Assembly (NCBI GenBank): GCA_013076295.1
Contig: RQOL01000863.1
Coordinates: 1,244,180-1,308,179, forward strand
Source: Sanderia malayensis
Lineage: Eukaryota > Cnidaria > Scyphozoa > Semaeostomeae > Pelagiidae
DNA length: 64,000 nt
Direction of reading: 5' to 3'
Shown here: positions 23,424 to 35,590 of the stretch, piece by piece
Position numbering within the stretch: position 1 is the first letter of the stretch
Layout: each line of letters starts with the position of its first letter
Translations under genes and position numbers: made by a program
Notes under the pieces: generated by a model
The model's input: the letters and a program-made list of their open reading frames with translations, nothing else
Databases searched by the model: none
What the model was told of the DNA's origin: nothing

Positions 23424-26400
23424 GTAATTATTTGTTCAGTAATTTCATTTATCGCCCGACTCAAACTACCCTCTATTTCTCTCATCAATATGTTCGAGGT
23501 TTTTTGTTTACTAAACTATATTATCAGTATGCATAAAGTCGATTGTTTCAGTTTCCAAGTTTCGAAATTCCTTCATGAAATTTATCATGTTTAATCCCGC
23601 AATACACGGCGCGTGGCTCGAGTAATCAAAGAATTTCTGGAAAATTTCAATTCAAAGCTACTTATCAATAAATATATCACTAGATTCCTGCTTTATAGCG
23701 TGTCCAATCAATTTACATATTGATATATGGATAACTGAGCTGAGTAGCTAACTCTGTGATTATTAAATGAGCTACGAGCTTTCTCGAATATTTGTCTGTT
23801 TACAAATTTGGTTGAGATTGTAGAATTTCATTGATGATTTTCAATCGTTTGGCTTACATTAGGCGGCGTGTGTGGATGGCACGCGCCTTACGGAAATCCC
23901 TAAACTGTTGCTAGTCCAACTAATATCCGCGTTATTTATACACCAAAAGCTTGTTTCATTCAATAAATAAAGCCTTTATGATTTTTCGGCTTCTTATAAC
24001 ATCACAAAATCTATACTGCAGTATGCGTATAGTGTAATGTATGTGTTCTAAACGTTATCCACCATCAGGGTTTTTTCTGCTTGACTTGAAATTCAAAATC
24101 CAGGCGTTGTTGTTGAAAATAGTAATTTATTACGAAATGCTTTTTTGCCTGAGATTGCGTGTTTTTATTTACACGTCACGAGTATTGTTTTCACAAGTTG
24201 TTCACTATTTCGAATTTACTGAAATTGTTTTCATCTGAACTTTAGTCAGACAGGTGTGCTTTATTTTTCAAAGAACAATCTAATGTATACGTCACTGAAG
24301 ACAGACAATAGCTTTAGGGACAAAGGAATGCTCCTATGGTTGTCCTTCAAGAATAGAATCTAACTGGCATGTCTGAGTTTTAAGGGAGGATAAGGTTTTA
24401 ACAATTATCTCCCCCAACCAATTCAGCCTATAACATCATTTCGCGTTATCGTTTTTATCGTCTTCGCGAAGGGGAGAATACGCGAATTGCAACTTCGTCA
24501 GTAAACTTTGAAAAGCAAAATACATTAATATTTGTTTACATGATATTAGAACAGTTTTATTAGCTGGCATTTCGATATATTTATGTGTAATCAGTGAAAA
24601 CAAGCCACCAAAAACACGTGTGCGGTTTAGCTTATGGTCGGGGCTGATTTTTCTTGTTGTGAAATTGTTGTAGCTTGTAAGGTTCGTTTGATCTTTTCAC
24701 GAATTTCTCCAATGCACCACCAGAGAGGAATATGAACTTTTGAAATTAGGAGAAAAACCACTGGTTGAATGTCGCCGTTTAGAAAATAAGGAACCTGTTC
24801 TCATTTCTTCCCGTACCTGCAAGACCGTCGTAGCTATTGAATGTTGATTTAAGTCTATCGGTTGTTCTGTTGAGCATCTGGCCTTGTATTTTCGTTTCAT
24901 ATTTCTTTTCTAATTCTAATCCCTGGTTTATCAAATGTTTTGTGGTCTGAAGAGCCCGTGCCATGTTGATTTCATTTCTGAAATCTTCCATCTTTCATTC
25001 ACAACTCCGATATCTAACACCATCAACACATTGTGGTGGAAAGACCTTAAAACATTTTGCGCAGTTGAATAATTTGGCATCCCCAAGAAGCATCGCATGA
25101 TAGGAGAAGATATCTACTTTCGATATTTCGCCATTTAGGGCAACTATAACACTCTGAAATGGCCAAATGCTCTGTCTGGTACCATGACAGCAGGCAACTT
25201 TCCGCTCAACAACAATTTCCTCACACTCTGCAGTGAGGGAAAATTTAGGCTTGTTTACCATGCAACTCCCCCCCTCTCTTATTGGGCCCCCAAGTCAACT
25301 GTTCATAGGACTTTGGCAATAGTTAAATAACCTGTCATACTGAGTAGCTTAATGATGATATAGCTGCTGCATGTATGGTTATATATATAGCAACACATGC
25401 TTCAAAGGTGTTTGCGAATTCTATCGTTATCCATTCTTTCGTAAACTATCTTAGCTGTGCAGAAAGTTCGGCTTTCCTATCTTGGATCAAAAAACTAGTT
25501 TTAGCTGTTGCTAGGCCATGTTGAGCATTATGCCTTCGCACTGTTGCACAAGTTTCGGTCCCACGCAACATCTGAGCATTTTTAATAAAAACTCGGCCTG
25601 TCTGCAATTGACACTAATTTCAAAGTTTTTTGCGCTACAGTTCGGATGGTCAGCCGTCCTACGCGCACTTCAAAACCATAATAAGATCTTTATTTCTGAT
25701 GGGCTCTTCTGCTACAGCCAATTCTTACGCGAAGGTAAATTTTGTTCCCTTGTTTACATTATTACATTCAGCGAATTATTTTAAAAGTTTATTGCAGTGT
25801 ATACACTCTATGTTATTCCAGCTAAGGCATCAATTCAAGCTTTACTTCTAGACGAGGCTGGAACATCCGTTACGCTATGAAAAAACAGCATTTCTCAAAA
25901 TCTGCTTTTTTGTTATTAACCTATAAATATGGTTTGAATGCTTTTTTGTCTGTACTTTTTTGTTTGGGGTTATTGTAGACAAGTGTCCTAACATGTAATA
26001 TACAGAGCGGAGTTCTCTATTGTGCTAAAAGTCTCATTGACGATAAAGGCGCGTTTATTGTGTTGTAATTTTGCGCTTCTCGGGGCGAGCTTCAATTTTC
26101 CTGCAATTCAACACGGAGATGAATTAAACTTGGTAGATAAATATCTTTGAGATAATGCTTTTGTTCGCGACCTGTTGTGTGAAACTTGAATTGCTATAAC
26201 TGAATCTTTTGCCAGTTGGACAATGTGATTTCGAAATATGAATCCACGGACAATAGGCTGTACACCTGCCTTGCTTCTGTTGAGCAAATTCGGTAAATCC
26301 CCCAAACTCTATTGCCATTGTGTAAAACGCGCAAGCTTGAAAGAAACCGCTGACAGCCGGCTGCCGTCAACAAAAAGCTCGTTCATCATGAAAATTAATA

Positions 26401-28636
26401 CGTCCATAGGTGGTTTGTGATATTTATCTCACAGACGATTAGCAAATTTGGGCCATCGCTGGATAAATGTGCATAAGAGCCCTGTCACGTGATATTTTCG
26501 AGGTCCTTTGAATGAAATTCGCGGCGTTTTCTGCTCAGTTCTTTAACAGGGTTCTGAGGGCTTCGAATGGGAATCGAATTGAATACAGTGGTCCACGAGT
26601 TTTCAAGCGTTTTGAAAATTTTCTTTTTAAGGGCCCTTCGAAGTCAGTCACGGCTAGAAAATACACAATGGCTCTTGACAAGAGGGCGGCCTTGTTACCC
26701 TATTTGTTTAAAAAATACTTGCGAGAACAATTAAATTGTTGGTGGAAGTTTGTGTTGATATTTCCCTGGATGGTAATTCAAGATCTTTCAATACAAAATC
26801 GTGTTGTATAATAATTGAAAATTTGTTTATGGTATGACTCAGCCGTTGGTTATTATTGTATTCTTCATTGAAAACTACATCATCCCGTCATGCTATCAAC
26901 TATGGTTTCTTTTCACGCGAGATTGCTGGTACTTTGAAGATGTTGATTGGTGTTAAGATTTTGATTTCCAAGTTATTTACACCAGGACTCAACCACATTT
27001 CAAAGTTAGAATAGGTCGAATTGTCGGCTGGTCAGTTCTTCATTCTTGTTGAATATGTTAAACCATGAATCGCTTTGAATTCAAAGTTTTTTATTCTTTC
27101 GTCAGAAACGTAAATAGCGTCGCGTGCCACTTGAAGTCATTTTCAATTTCGCTATGTCAATTGCCGCGCGTGTCAGCAATTCGCACTAACAAAAGCCCGG
27201 ATTAGTGTCTTTGTATAGTGATCTGAAAACGGATTGCCGTACTTGACACTCTATAAGCAAAAGAATTTCATTCATAGACAACGATTTGCAGGGCCATTCT
27301 CTGTCATTGTCATGGAACATTCACACATTACAAATAGTATAGTAAAAGCTCAACCCATGCGCGTGTTGTGGTATTGAAATTTGAAATGGCACTTCTATTT
27401 CTGTCAATTCGTCAATTCCATTCGCATTGTGCGGGTCGTGCGGGTCATGGGACCTTATCCGCGGGTCACGCGAGTCATGTTTTGCGATCTCGTGACTTGA
27501 CTGAATCTTTGAACTTGACGATGACGTCATGATAAGGCCCGAGTCATGACTCGATTGAGTTAAATTGTAAGGTACTGAATTGAGCTGTGGTTTCAATCGA
27601 AATACGAAACAGCACAGTAAAGTGTGAAAATGCAACCAGTCTCAAGAGGCCTCGAAACCAATTAATATTACAAACGTGGTGGTTGTCAATGTAACAATGG
27701 TTACCCACCGACTTGGAAACTGAATGTAAATAAGGACCGAAACTGTATCTTTGTTTCCTTCAACTGTCTTTTTAAGCTCCCTAGCATTTGAATTGGACTT
27801 GTGTTGCAGCGAGGTGAGGCGTGCATTCTGTGTATTGAAATCTAATGAGCAATACCATGTTCTTTGCAGGAAACTACCCGGTCGCAAGCTACAGAGACCA
27901 TCACGTCACGGACAGTCGTTGCACGACCATACCGACACCAATGTCTAACATGCACGAAACTGCCATACCGGATTGCATGTTGTCACCTGTGTCTCCCACC
28001 AAGTCACTTAAAAGACCGTACAGTGCCATATCGATGCAGAGTGCTCCGCCGCAGAGGTCCACAGTGCCGCCGAGTTCCTCTGTCGTGCGCAAGTTGGATT
28101 TCCTGGACGACTACGCTAGCCAGAAGCCGATTGCCGCGATGAGCCACAACAGCGCGACAATCGCGCAGAACATTGGTACGATGAGTCCGAACGGTGTCAG
28201 CATGTCGCAGCATAATGGCGGGACAGTGAATGGCAACTCGAGTCAACAGTTGGCTATGCATCCCAGCGAACAGTGCATGCGACAAATGACGGTTGGCGGT
28301 CTCGAGTCGTACGGTGTTATGGCCGACGGCGCTGGCAGTGTCATGGCCGACTGCGACACGGCAGGCGAGAGTGAACTGAGCCGGGCAACGCACAACGTGC
28401 TGGAAAGGCAAAGGCGAAACGACTTGAAAATGCGCTTTCACATGCTTAGGGACAATCTGCCCGAACTGATGAACAACGAGAAGGCACCGAAAATTCAAAT
28501 TTTGAAAAAGGCCTACGAATTTACGCTTGAGCTCAAGGCTCAAGAGCAGAGACTGTGTGCTGACAAGGAACTAGAAAGACAGAGAAAGTTCATCCTTCTC
28601 AGACGCCTGCACGCTTTACGGCAAGGTTTCTTTTGA
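22793..28636 (+). CDS. myc: Myc proto-oncogene homologue (bHLH-zipper)
   Basis: A sequence-specific transcription factor expected to dimerise with Max and bind CACGTG E-boxes in the nucleus. Coding exons are 22793-23423 and 27870-28636, joined in phase 1 (GAAG|GAAAC), giving 465 aa; vertebrate c-Myc is about 440. The start is the first ATG in the frame after the acceptor (MLYEDGLDYE). Residues about 45-65 hold Myc box I with WKK and the degron LPTPPSTP. A Myc box II of the DCMW type is not visible. The last ~85 residues are the bHLH-zipper: THNVLERQRRNDLKMRF (basic region, with the E-box-contacting His, Glu and Arg), ELMNNEKAPKIQILKKA (loop and helix 2), then a Leu-rich zipper ending just before the stop. 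The two-coding-exon structure also matches the family. Confidence 0.93.
23424..27869 (+). other. Myc intron, 4.4 kb
   Basis: A GT-AG intron. It contains an antisense open region at 24779-25261 with one internal TGA (see findings), an open frame of 99 codons at 26512-26811 with no recognisable domain, and a GTCACG/GGGTC-rich imperfect inverted repeat at 27438-27549 that includes a full CRE palindrome TGACGTCA at 27522-27529. Confidence 0.85.
27870..28636 (+). CDS. myc: Myc coding exon 2 (bHLH-zipper)
   Basis: The acceptor is TTCTTTGCAG. The first two-thirds is Ser/Thr/Met-rich and probably disordered, with SPVSPTKSLKRPYS (two SP sites and a basic KRP cluster near a possible nuclear localisation signal) and a short acidic LDFLDDY. 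The DNA-binding and zipper domain fills the last third. The stop TGA is at 28634-28636. Codon use is clearly more GC-rich than the surrounding introns, as expected for constrained coding sequence. The 179-codon antisense frame here is a shadow. Confidence 0.93.
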
Positions 28637-29572
28637 GAATGAATATACACGTCATGTCATGGTAATAGTATCATTAGAGAATGTTGGATCATGTGCACAG
28701 CTCGCGGTGACGCGATACCAAACAGTGGTGGACCTTATTATTTTGCGATAAGGCCTGGTATATAGCACGGCATGGAATGATTTCAGTTTTCCTTTCACGT
28801 GCTAATAACAAGGGCAATGCAATGAACAGGCCACGTGAACAGCTTTTGTATGCTGACAAAACACTACCTACCACCTACTTGCAACGAACGACCAGCGGGG
28901 CTATATTTGCTGGCGCAGGCTTTGAGGATTGTGTTTGTAAACTTTGAAAATACACGCTCAAAGTTATTTTGAGCTTTTGGCTTCGCCTGGTGTGAACAGA
29001 ATAGGCCAGAGAGCTGCAACAACAATAAGCGCTTTTATTTTTAGCTTTCTAATTTAATTTTCCCTATTTCTTTAACTTTTGTCGTCGGTGATTTTAGGTA
29101 CAAGACAGTTTATAAGTTTTATTTTTAGATTTTTGTACTCCCAAGCGCATTATTTACGTTCCATAGACAGCAAGAGCATCTTTTTATTAGTGTTTTCCAA
29201 TCCTTGATCGCTGTATAATTTTGCAGACCTTTTCGCGGCCAGTTTTTCCACGGATCTCAAAGGAATAGGCTTCGCAATAAGCTAATGCACTCCAAGTGGG
29301 AGCTATATATGTTACTATTGTAACGCTTGAAATCTGACAACGGTATCAATTGACTGTGGACCGCCGCAAGAGCGAGGTCATTGCTGTGAGTACGAGGCCG
29401 TTACGAACTTGAGCGGCGGTCCACAGTGAATTGAGCGTTGTTGTTTAATGGAACATTTCCAGCATGCGTAGATTTTCAATACGCGTTTTACGTACTTTTT
29501 GTGTACACCCCACTTTTACTCGCATATGAAGGATACTAAATATAAACAGGCTTTAATATAATATAAAATAAA
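28637..29572 (+). other. Probable Myc 3' UTR region
   Basis: The first canonical AATAAA that I noticed after the stop is at 29567-29572, about 930 bp downstream. Two CACGTG E-boxes lie at 28796 and 28832. A foldback (29347-29433) falls inside the interval. The transcript end is inferred only from the AATAAA. Confidence 0.35.
29347..29433. repeat. Foldback element, 21-bp arms
   Basis: Left arm 29347-29367 and right arm 29413-29433 pair at 20 of 21 positions (core ACTGTGGACCGCCGC). The loop is 45 bp. The GC-rich arms stand out from the AT-rich surroundings. Possibly a very short non-autonomous element. Confidence 0.8.
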
Positions 29573-30330
29573 CAGCTTCTTGAGGCTGAATTCGTGAAGT
29601 TGCCTTGAAAAAGGATAATGCTCTTAGTCAACATAGAACAAACTAGACTTACATGGATAAATTATATAATAGGTCTTGTATTGTAATTGTGGACTTAGAA
29701 CACTCTCCACACATGTAAATCTTTATAGCTGCAGGCTCCTCTTCATACTTTAATTAATGCCATTTTTTAACTTGAACGTCTTGTAAGTAGCTGAAGAAAT
29801 AGTACTTTTATCTCTTTGTACCTATTAATGCTTAACGTGTCTTACCATAAGCAATTAATTACCGAATGCCACACTGTGAGCCAATTCAATTAGCTAATTT
29901 TAACTTAAATTAAAATGCATAGCTATTTATGAAAATGCTTGATAGATCAACATTTATCGCAATTCGCTTAGGCTTTGTTAAACTGTTAAACAACACTTTT
30001 AATCTAAATGGGCTTTTCTCTCCACGGTCGGTTTACACGAAACATTATAGCTTTTTATAGCCAGCATGGAAATTTTCGCAAGTTTCTTAACTCTAACTAG
30101 TTTGTAGGTAGTATTTTGTAAATTCTTTTTCAAATCGATACATTTGTTTTGTAGAAAAATTATGTAATCTGTCGTCTGATTAATATGCGATTTTGCTTAC
30201 TTGTCTTTGTCTGTATGTCTGTTTGTTGTCGATTGGGGCTCGAATCTGGGTCCTGCATCATTGCATTTGTTGATGACTATGTTAGTTTAGCAGTGGACGG
30301 TCCTTTTGATGCTGTACTGTGACAAGTGTG

Positions 30331-30530
30331 ATGAATCTAATTGATTATGCCTGAAGCCTTCACCGCAATGATCTAGCCAATCAGGGCGCTTTGTTCCATA
30401 AGCCACTTGCTGCTATGGAAAAGTTACGAGAAATTGATGGATTTAACCACATATAGTAACCATTATTCTTTATTATGCAAAAGCTAGCAACATCAATAAG
30501 TCGGTTAATCCATCAAGAGCGTTGCGTTTT
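30331..30530 (+). repeat. Interspersed repeat, copy 1
   Basis: Matches the reverse complement of 35381-35590. Shared blocks include AAGCCACTTGCTGCTATGGA, GATGGATTTAACCACAT and TAGTAACCATTATTCTT. Relative to copy 2 it lacks about 24 bp near 30475 and carries about 14 extra bp near 30500. No open frame, so probably a short non-autonomous element. Confidence 0.85.
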
Positions 30531-30683
30531 GGAGCGTTGCGTTTTGGAGAGCTGACCCCCGACGCCTTCAAACAGTTTCGTGTTAATCGTTTCATGACCT
30601 TCAAACACACGGTTTACATCCTGTAATCGCTCATTAAATATCCAATGCTCTTCTGTTCCTAGTTAATGGTGATGATGACAATA

Positions 30684-30752
30684 ACATACATACATACATA
30701 CATACATACATACATACATACATACATACATACATACATACATACATACATA
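30684..30752. repeat. (CATA)n microsatellite
   Basis: About 17 uninterrupted copies of CATA. Pure enough to be length-polymorphic. Confidence 0.97.
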
Positions 30753-33700
30753 ACAACATGCGATGTTCATGACGAGGCTCAAGATCTCCTTCAATTGTGC
30801 AAATAAACAAAACAATCTATTCTACATTGCATTGAACTTTGCTTCCAGCTTCCATCATGCAACCAAAGTAAGCACACTATGATCATTATTATTCATCTTA
30901 AGCTCTCCGAGATGTCTAACTGTGTTTAACGTACGTCTCCTTCAAACAAGCAATCGACATTAACAATATTAATAATCAAAAATATATTATCGACATGATA
31001 AATAACTATTAATAGTCAAAGACGTATCTACTTGCATTTGGTCACTAGCCATATGCATGATATGCAAACTCATGCACGATATGTCATAATTCAACGAGTA
31101 ACCAGCATGACATGTGTAGCAGGCTACTCTCTGACCTGTAACGCAGTCTTTTTGGCAACATAAGGAGAGAAATGGATATAGAGTCACAAGAGGAACATTC
31201 GGGTTGCATCTGGCACCAATGTTGACAACTTTAGATGACGCCTTTAAAGAGTGATCCCTTATGCCTGAAATAAAGTATCAGGACATTTTCAAAGGGCTTT
31301 AAATCCTGTACTGCTTTTAGTACTGTCCCATGTTTCCTTCAAACAGCAGCTTTTCACTCATATAACGGACGAAACGCTAATTGAACAGCCGCGAACATCA
31401 CTGATTTGTGTACCATTTGTTCTTGCCAGCTCACTGCCAGCTAATGAGCTACAAGAAGCGCGCAATGATGGCAGAAAGACTGTCACTAATTGCATTAATC
31501 GATTTATTTTTACACAGAAAGTCTAATGACGCATGTTGGTCGAAATCTCTGTTAGCTCTCATTAGCTCTCAAATCTTCGTGAACGTTTGAATTAACTGTC
31601 AGGTTTGGAAGCAAGCAGCTAGGTCAAGGACAATTTCCTGCGTAGCAGTTGCTGCTTCCACTGTGGAGTGGGTCTCATATCTCGTGCACACATCAACTAG
31701 TCAAACAACATGTTGTATATTATGCAGATGGAAATAGCAATGATAAGAACATTTGGATGGTTTTCTTTGAGCTGGGAAGCCGCACTGCGAACGAGAGGTT
31801 TTCACGGTGCTCTATCTAATTGGCAAAATACAATTGCACACCTTTTGCTATCGTTCGTAATAAACGGATTGCAAATTATCACTTGTTATGCCCTGTGTTT
31901 GCGAATAGGAAGACTGCTTGATTACCGTGCATAAATAAGAGCGTCCCGTTCTAATCACTTTTCATTGAAAAGCAAACTTTCGCAATTGATCTGATTAACA
32001 ATTTCCCATCTTTTGCCCACAACCATGGCGAACATGAGCGGAAATTCGCCCGCCAGTTGTTACGACTATTTCTCACATTACGCACGTACAAACATTAGTA
32101 CAATCTCTGCATACATGTGTACGTGTTAAGATAGACGGTTGCGTTGTTTAGAGAAAAGAAGGCCATTGTTGGTGATAAACAAAAAGAAGGCAGCAAAAAA
32201 TTGCTGCTAAACAAGTGGTTGCTATTTATCTATTGCGTACACGCAGTGCAATTTGCAATAATCCCATTACATTGTTAGCATCTTCAATGGCTTTACGATG
32301 AATCTAATTTCGCTTGAAGGTTTTGTCCGGGCGAAGTCCGCACTGAGTTAGACACGATTGTCCTTGGTTTGGATGATTTTTGAGATTTTTAGCCAGTCTC
32401 CTGTTGTCGTGTCGCCTTGTTTTTGATGCATGTTATAAATTATTGATGCGCTCCTGTCTATGGTAGAGAAAGGGATCTTTTGCATAGCTCTGCTAGGTGG
32501 TTGTCATGTTACTGTTGGGGTCATTACCTTGTATAAATGACCTCCAGACTTTCAAATAATTAACAGATCTCTGCTTTCAAGTAGTCAACTACAGAGTCCT
32601 TCATGCAATAAAGAATGGCGTATTGGAGGTCACGACCATAGCCAAGACCTCTTGACCCCACGAAGCTGAAAAAAACCAGGCTTTAAACCTATAAACATTG
32701 GGATATAAAAATGAATGTTTATAGACCTTGAATGTTTATAGACCTTGATACTAACCGATCTTAAGCAAAAATGGGGTTTGTCTTTTATTGTTATTGCCTC
32801 CAATCTGAGAGGAACAACGATCTTAAACAAAAGGTTTCTGGAACTGTTAACAAGTCATAAAGTGGCAATAGAGTTCAACTGTTGAAATCGCCAGGTCTTA
32901 GGTTAGGTCCATGTCCTTTGAGACTTTTGCAAGCATTAAAATGCCACAGGAACCCACATCGACCTGTTGTAGTCGCATGCTATCCTACCAAAATACCAGT
33001 TGGTTTGTGTTTAAAAAAATTTTAACACGACATTGTGTTGTGTATGGAAAACATCTTCGCGTGTTCAATATAGCCAGACAAATTTACTAAATAAATTTGT
33101 CAACTTGTACCGAACCGAGTTCATGGCACACCTGCCTTCTAGCAAGTGATTCGATGAACAAGATCACGAGTTTCGCTATGCAATACGCAAAAATGGCTGT
33201 GGGTGTGTACAATACAGTGTAATTTCGCTGGTAATAATAGATTTCCATGCTTCATTTTATGCGTTCAACCCTTTATTTCTGGACGATCTATTGAAAAGAT
33301 GACCTCCCAGGCCTTTATTTTCATCTCATTGCTCTCAACTATGAGTCAATTGAGATCGCCAACGCACAGTGGTGTCTAGTTTAATGTGTTTAAAGCTGAA
33401 TTGTATGTTTTTGTTTCCAGTGGACTTCTCTTTCCACCTATGCGCCTAATTGTCGCCATGGCTGGCTCGTCTTGCGCAGTAACGCTGCTTGTCTGAGCAA
33501 GGCCTCTTTGCATCAGGGATGCAATGGTAAGCTGATAATATCTGGCAATTGGCTCAAACGATTGATTTTAAGGTCAGCTCAAAGACTTCACTCAGTGCTA
33601 CAGAATACTTCATTATAAGCATAGAACAAAGTGATATAGCCTGGAGCCTCTTATTGAGGATAGGACGGGACGGGCCTACGGACTCTGTTTTGAAAATGTG

Positions 33701-34883
33701 ATTGCCATATTTGTTGCAGAGCACGTGCTTGCATGTTTATTTCACAAACCTTCGCCAATCAAGTCAATCGCTGTTCACAGTCCAGGAAGGTTTTCGAAGC
33801 TCTCTATCGCACGATAACGCTTGTAACGCAAAAATAGAAATCTTGATAAGATAACATTTATTGGTTTTTGTAGACGAGTATTGGAGTTTTTTTATGAATG
33901 AGGTTGCGATAAGATAAAGCAACTTATTTGGGATCCTTATTTTTTTGTGAACAAAACCGTGAACAAAGTCGTCTATTAAAGTTATTTCAACCAATAGCGG
34001 CCTATTCTAAAGTCAGGCGTTGTTTTTGATCGCCTTAGCACTGACATTTGTTCGACCCCCCTCAACTTGGCGAGCTCAACCACTATGTTAGACCATAACG
34101 GAACTAGGCCTTGAACTAGATTATTTATTAAAATTCTTGTTGAGCATGTCTTGTTGGATCCTGTTTTGCTTTTCCGCAAACAAGATGCTTCAAGATAAAC
34201 CGAATAGTAAGCTTATTTGCATGCAGAACAGCTAACATACTGTTGTTTACTACCTGGCCTATGAATATCGCGTTTTGTTGTTTGACTCGCCTTTGTTTGC
34301 ATAGCGAGTTCAAAGGAATCGGAAAACTCTTGGTTCAAGTAAACAAGCATTCTAAATTTCCCCAAGAAGCTTTTCGACGCCATACTGTTCATTTAATAAA
34401 GTGGCGGCCCAAGTAAAGGCCTGCGCTATGAATTGAAAACCACTATTACGACAACATGCTCAGTGATAATGAAAAACATAGACAATGATTCAAGTCGCTT
34501 ATTTACCGATCATTCGAGCACACACACCAGCCTGTCATTCATAATATATTCACGAAACTGTATAAACAAATCCTATGACTTACAACTGGTATTAGTATTA
34601 CCCATATAAGGCCATACGGAAAGCGGTCGGTGGAAACCTTAGCCACCAGAAGGCGTCCAGTGTCTTGAAGATCTTTGAACAGGACTGAAAATTGCCTTAT
34701 TAGGATAAGCGGCGTATAGGTAAAACTACAGTGGCTGACTCATGCAACGAAGAGCTAAATATTAAACGACCATACATGAGTTTTATCAATCATAGCGAGC
34801 GATAGTTTAAGATTTCGCAAGAAATAAGTTTCGTTGAGCACGATGTTGCTAAATACACAATCGTGGTTTTTAAAGTGTAGTAA

Positions 34884-34935
34884 TTTAATGTGTAGTAATG
34901 AAACACTTGGTGATGGTTCATTACTACACATTAAA
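34884..34935. repeat. Perfect 19-bp hairpin, 14-nt loop
   Basis: Arms 34884-34902 (TTTAATGTGTAGTAATGAA) and 34917-34935 are exact reverse complements. The geometry is close to a small precursor hairpin, but nothing shows transcription. Confidence 0.85.
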
Positions 34936-35380
34936 AGCAATGAACTTATAATTAGCTCAGTTAGTAATTGTGAATATATTTCCATAAGCCTAGATTTAAT
35001 TCTGAGAGCCAACGTAAATGATGTTCTCTTAGCGTGTGTTAAATTGCTTTGCCACAAAAAGCAAAAATCTTTTCGAAAACATGCAAGCAAATCCACATTG
35101 AAGTGAAGATTATTCTTTTGCTAATGACGTTCACTGGGGTGGGTGTGATTCACAAAGCACAGTTAAAAACTGTTTGCTCGCGCGTTTCAATTTGTATACA
35201 AGAGACTGCATTGTGTGCAACTGTATAAAGACGAATTTAGAATAGTTGGCTGAATAGTTGGTACAGGCGTTTGAACTCTCTCGTGTGGAATGGGGAACAT
35301 GAAGGACAACAAGCCATGGGAATGGGAAGACAAATAAATACGGGGTGAACACGAATTAACATTGGTCAACAATGATAGAT

Positions 35381-35590
35381 AACGCAATACTCTTGATGAA
35401 CTGATGTTACTAGCTTTTGCATAATGGGTACTAGATTAGTTGTTGCTAGAAGAATAATGGTTACTAGATGTGGTTAAATCCATCACCTTCACGTAACTTT
35501 TCCATAGCAGCAAGTGGCTTATAGAACAAAGCGCTATGACTCGTTGATTAGATAATTGTGGTAAAGGTTTCAGGCGAGATCAATTAGATT
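35381..35590 (-). repeat. Interspersed repeat, copy 2
   Basis: Minus-strand copy of the repeat at 30331-30530, about 5 kb away in the opposite orientation. It includes an extra segment with CTAGCAACAACTAATCTAG relative to copy 1. Confidence 0.85.

Noticed and set aside
28004..28543. 179-codon minus-strand frame
   Set aside because: Shadow of the Myc bHLH exon; the sense strand has the clear domain.
30210..30260. tRNA-like B box (GGGCTCGAATCTGGG)
   Set aside because: No A box at a suitable distance and no cloverleaf; the same applies to similar motifs at 1525 and 12036.
33415..33520. Candidate first exon of the C2-myotubularin gene (ATGCGCCTAATTGTCGCC after a good acceptor)
   Set aside because: No donor in the phase needed for the C2 exon, and the frame stops soon after.
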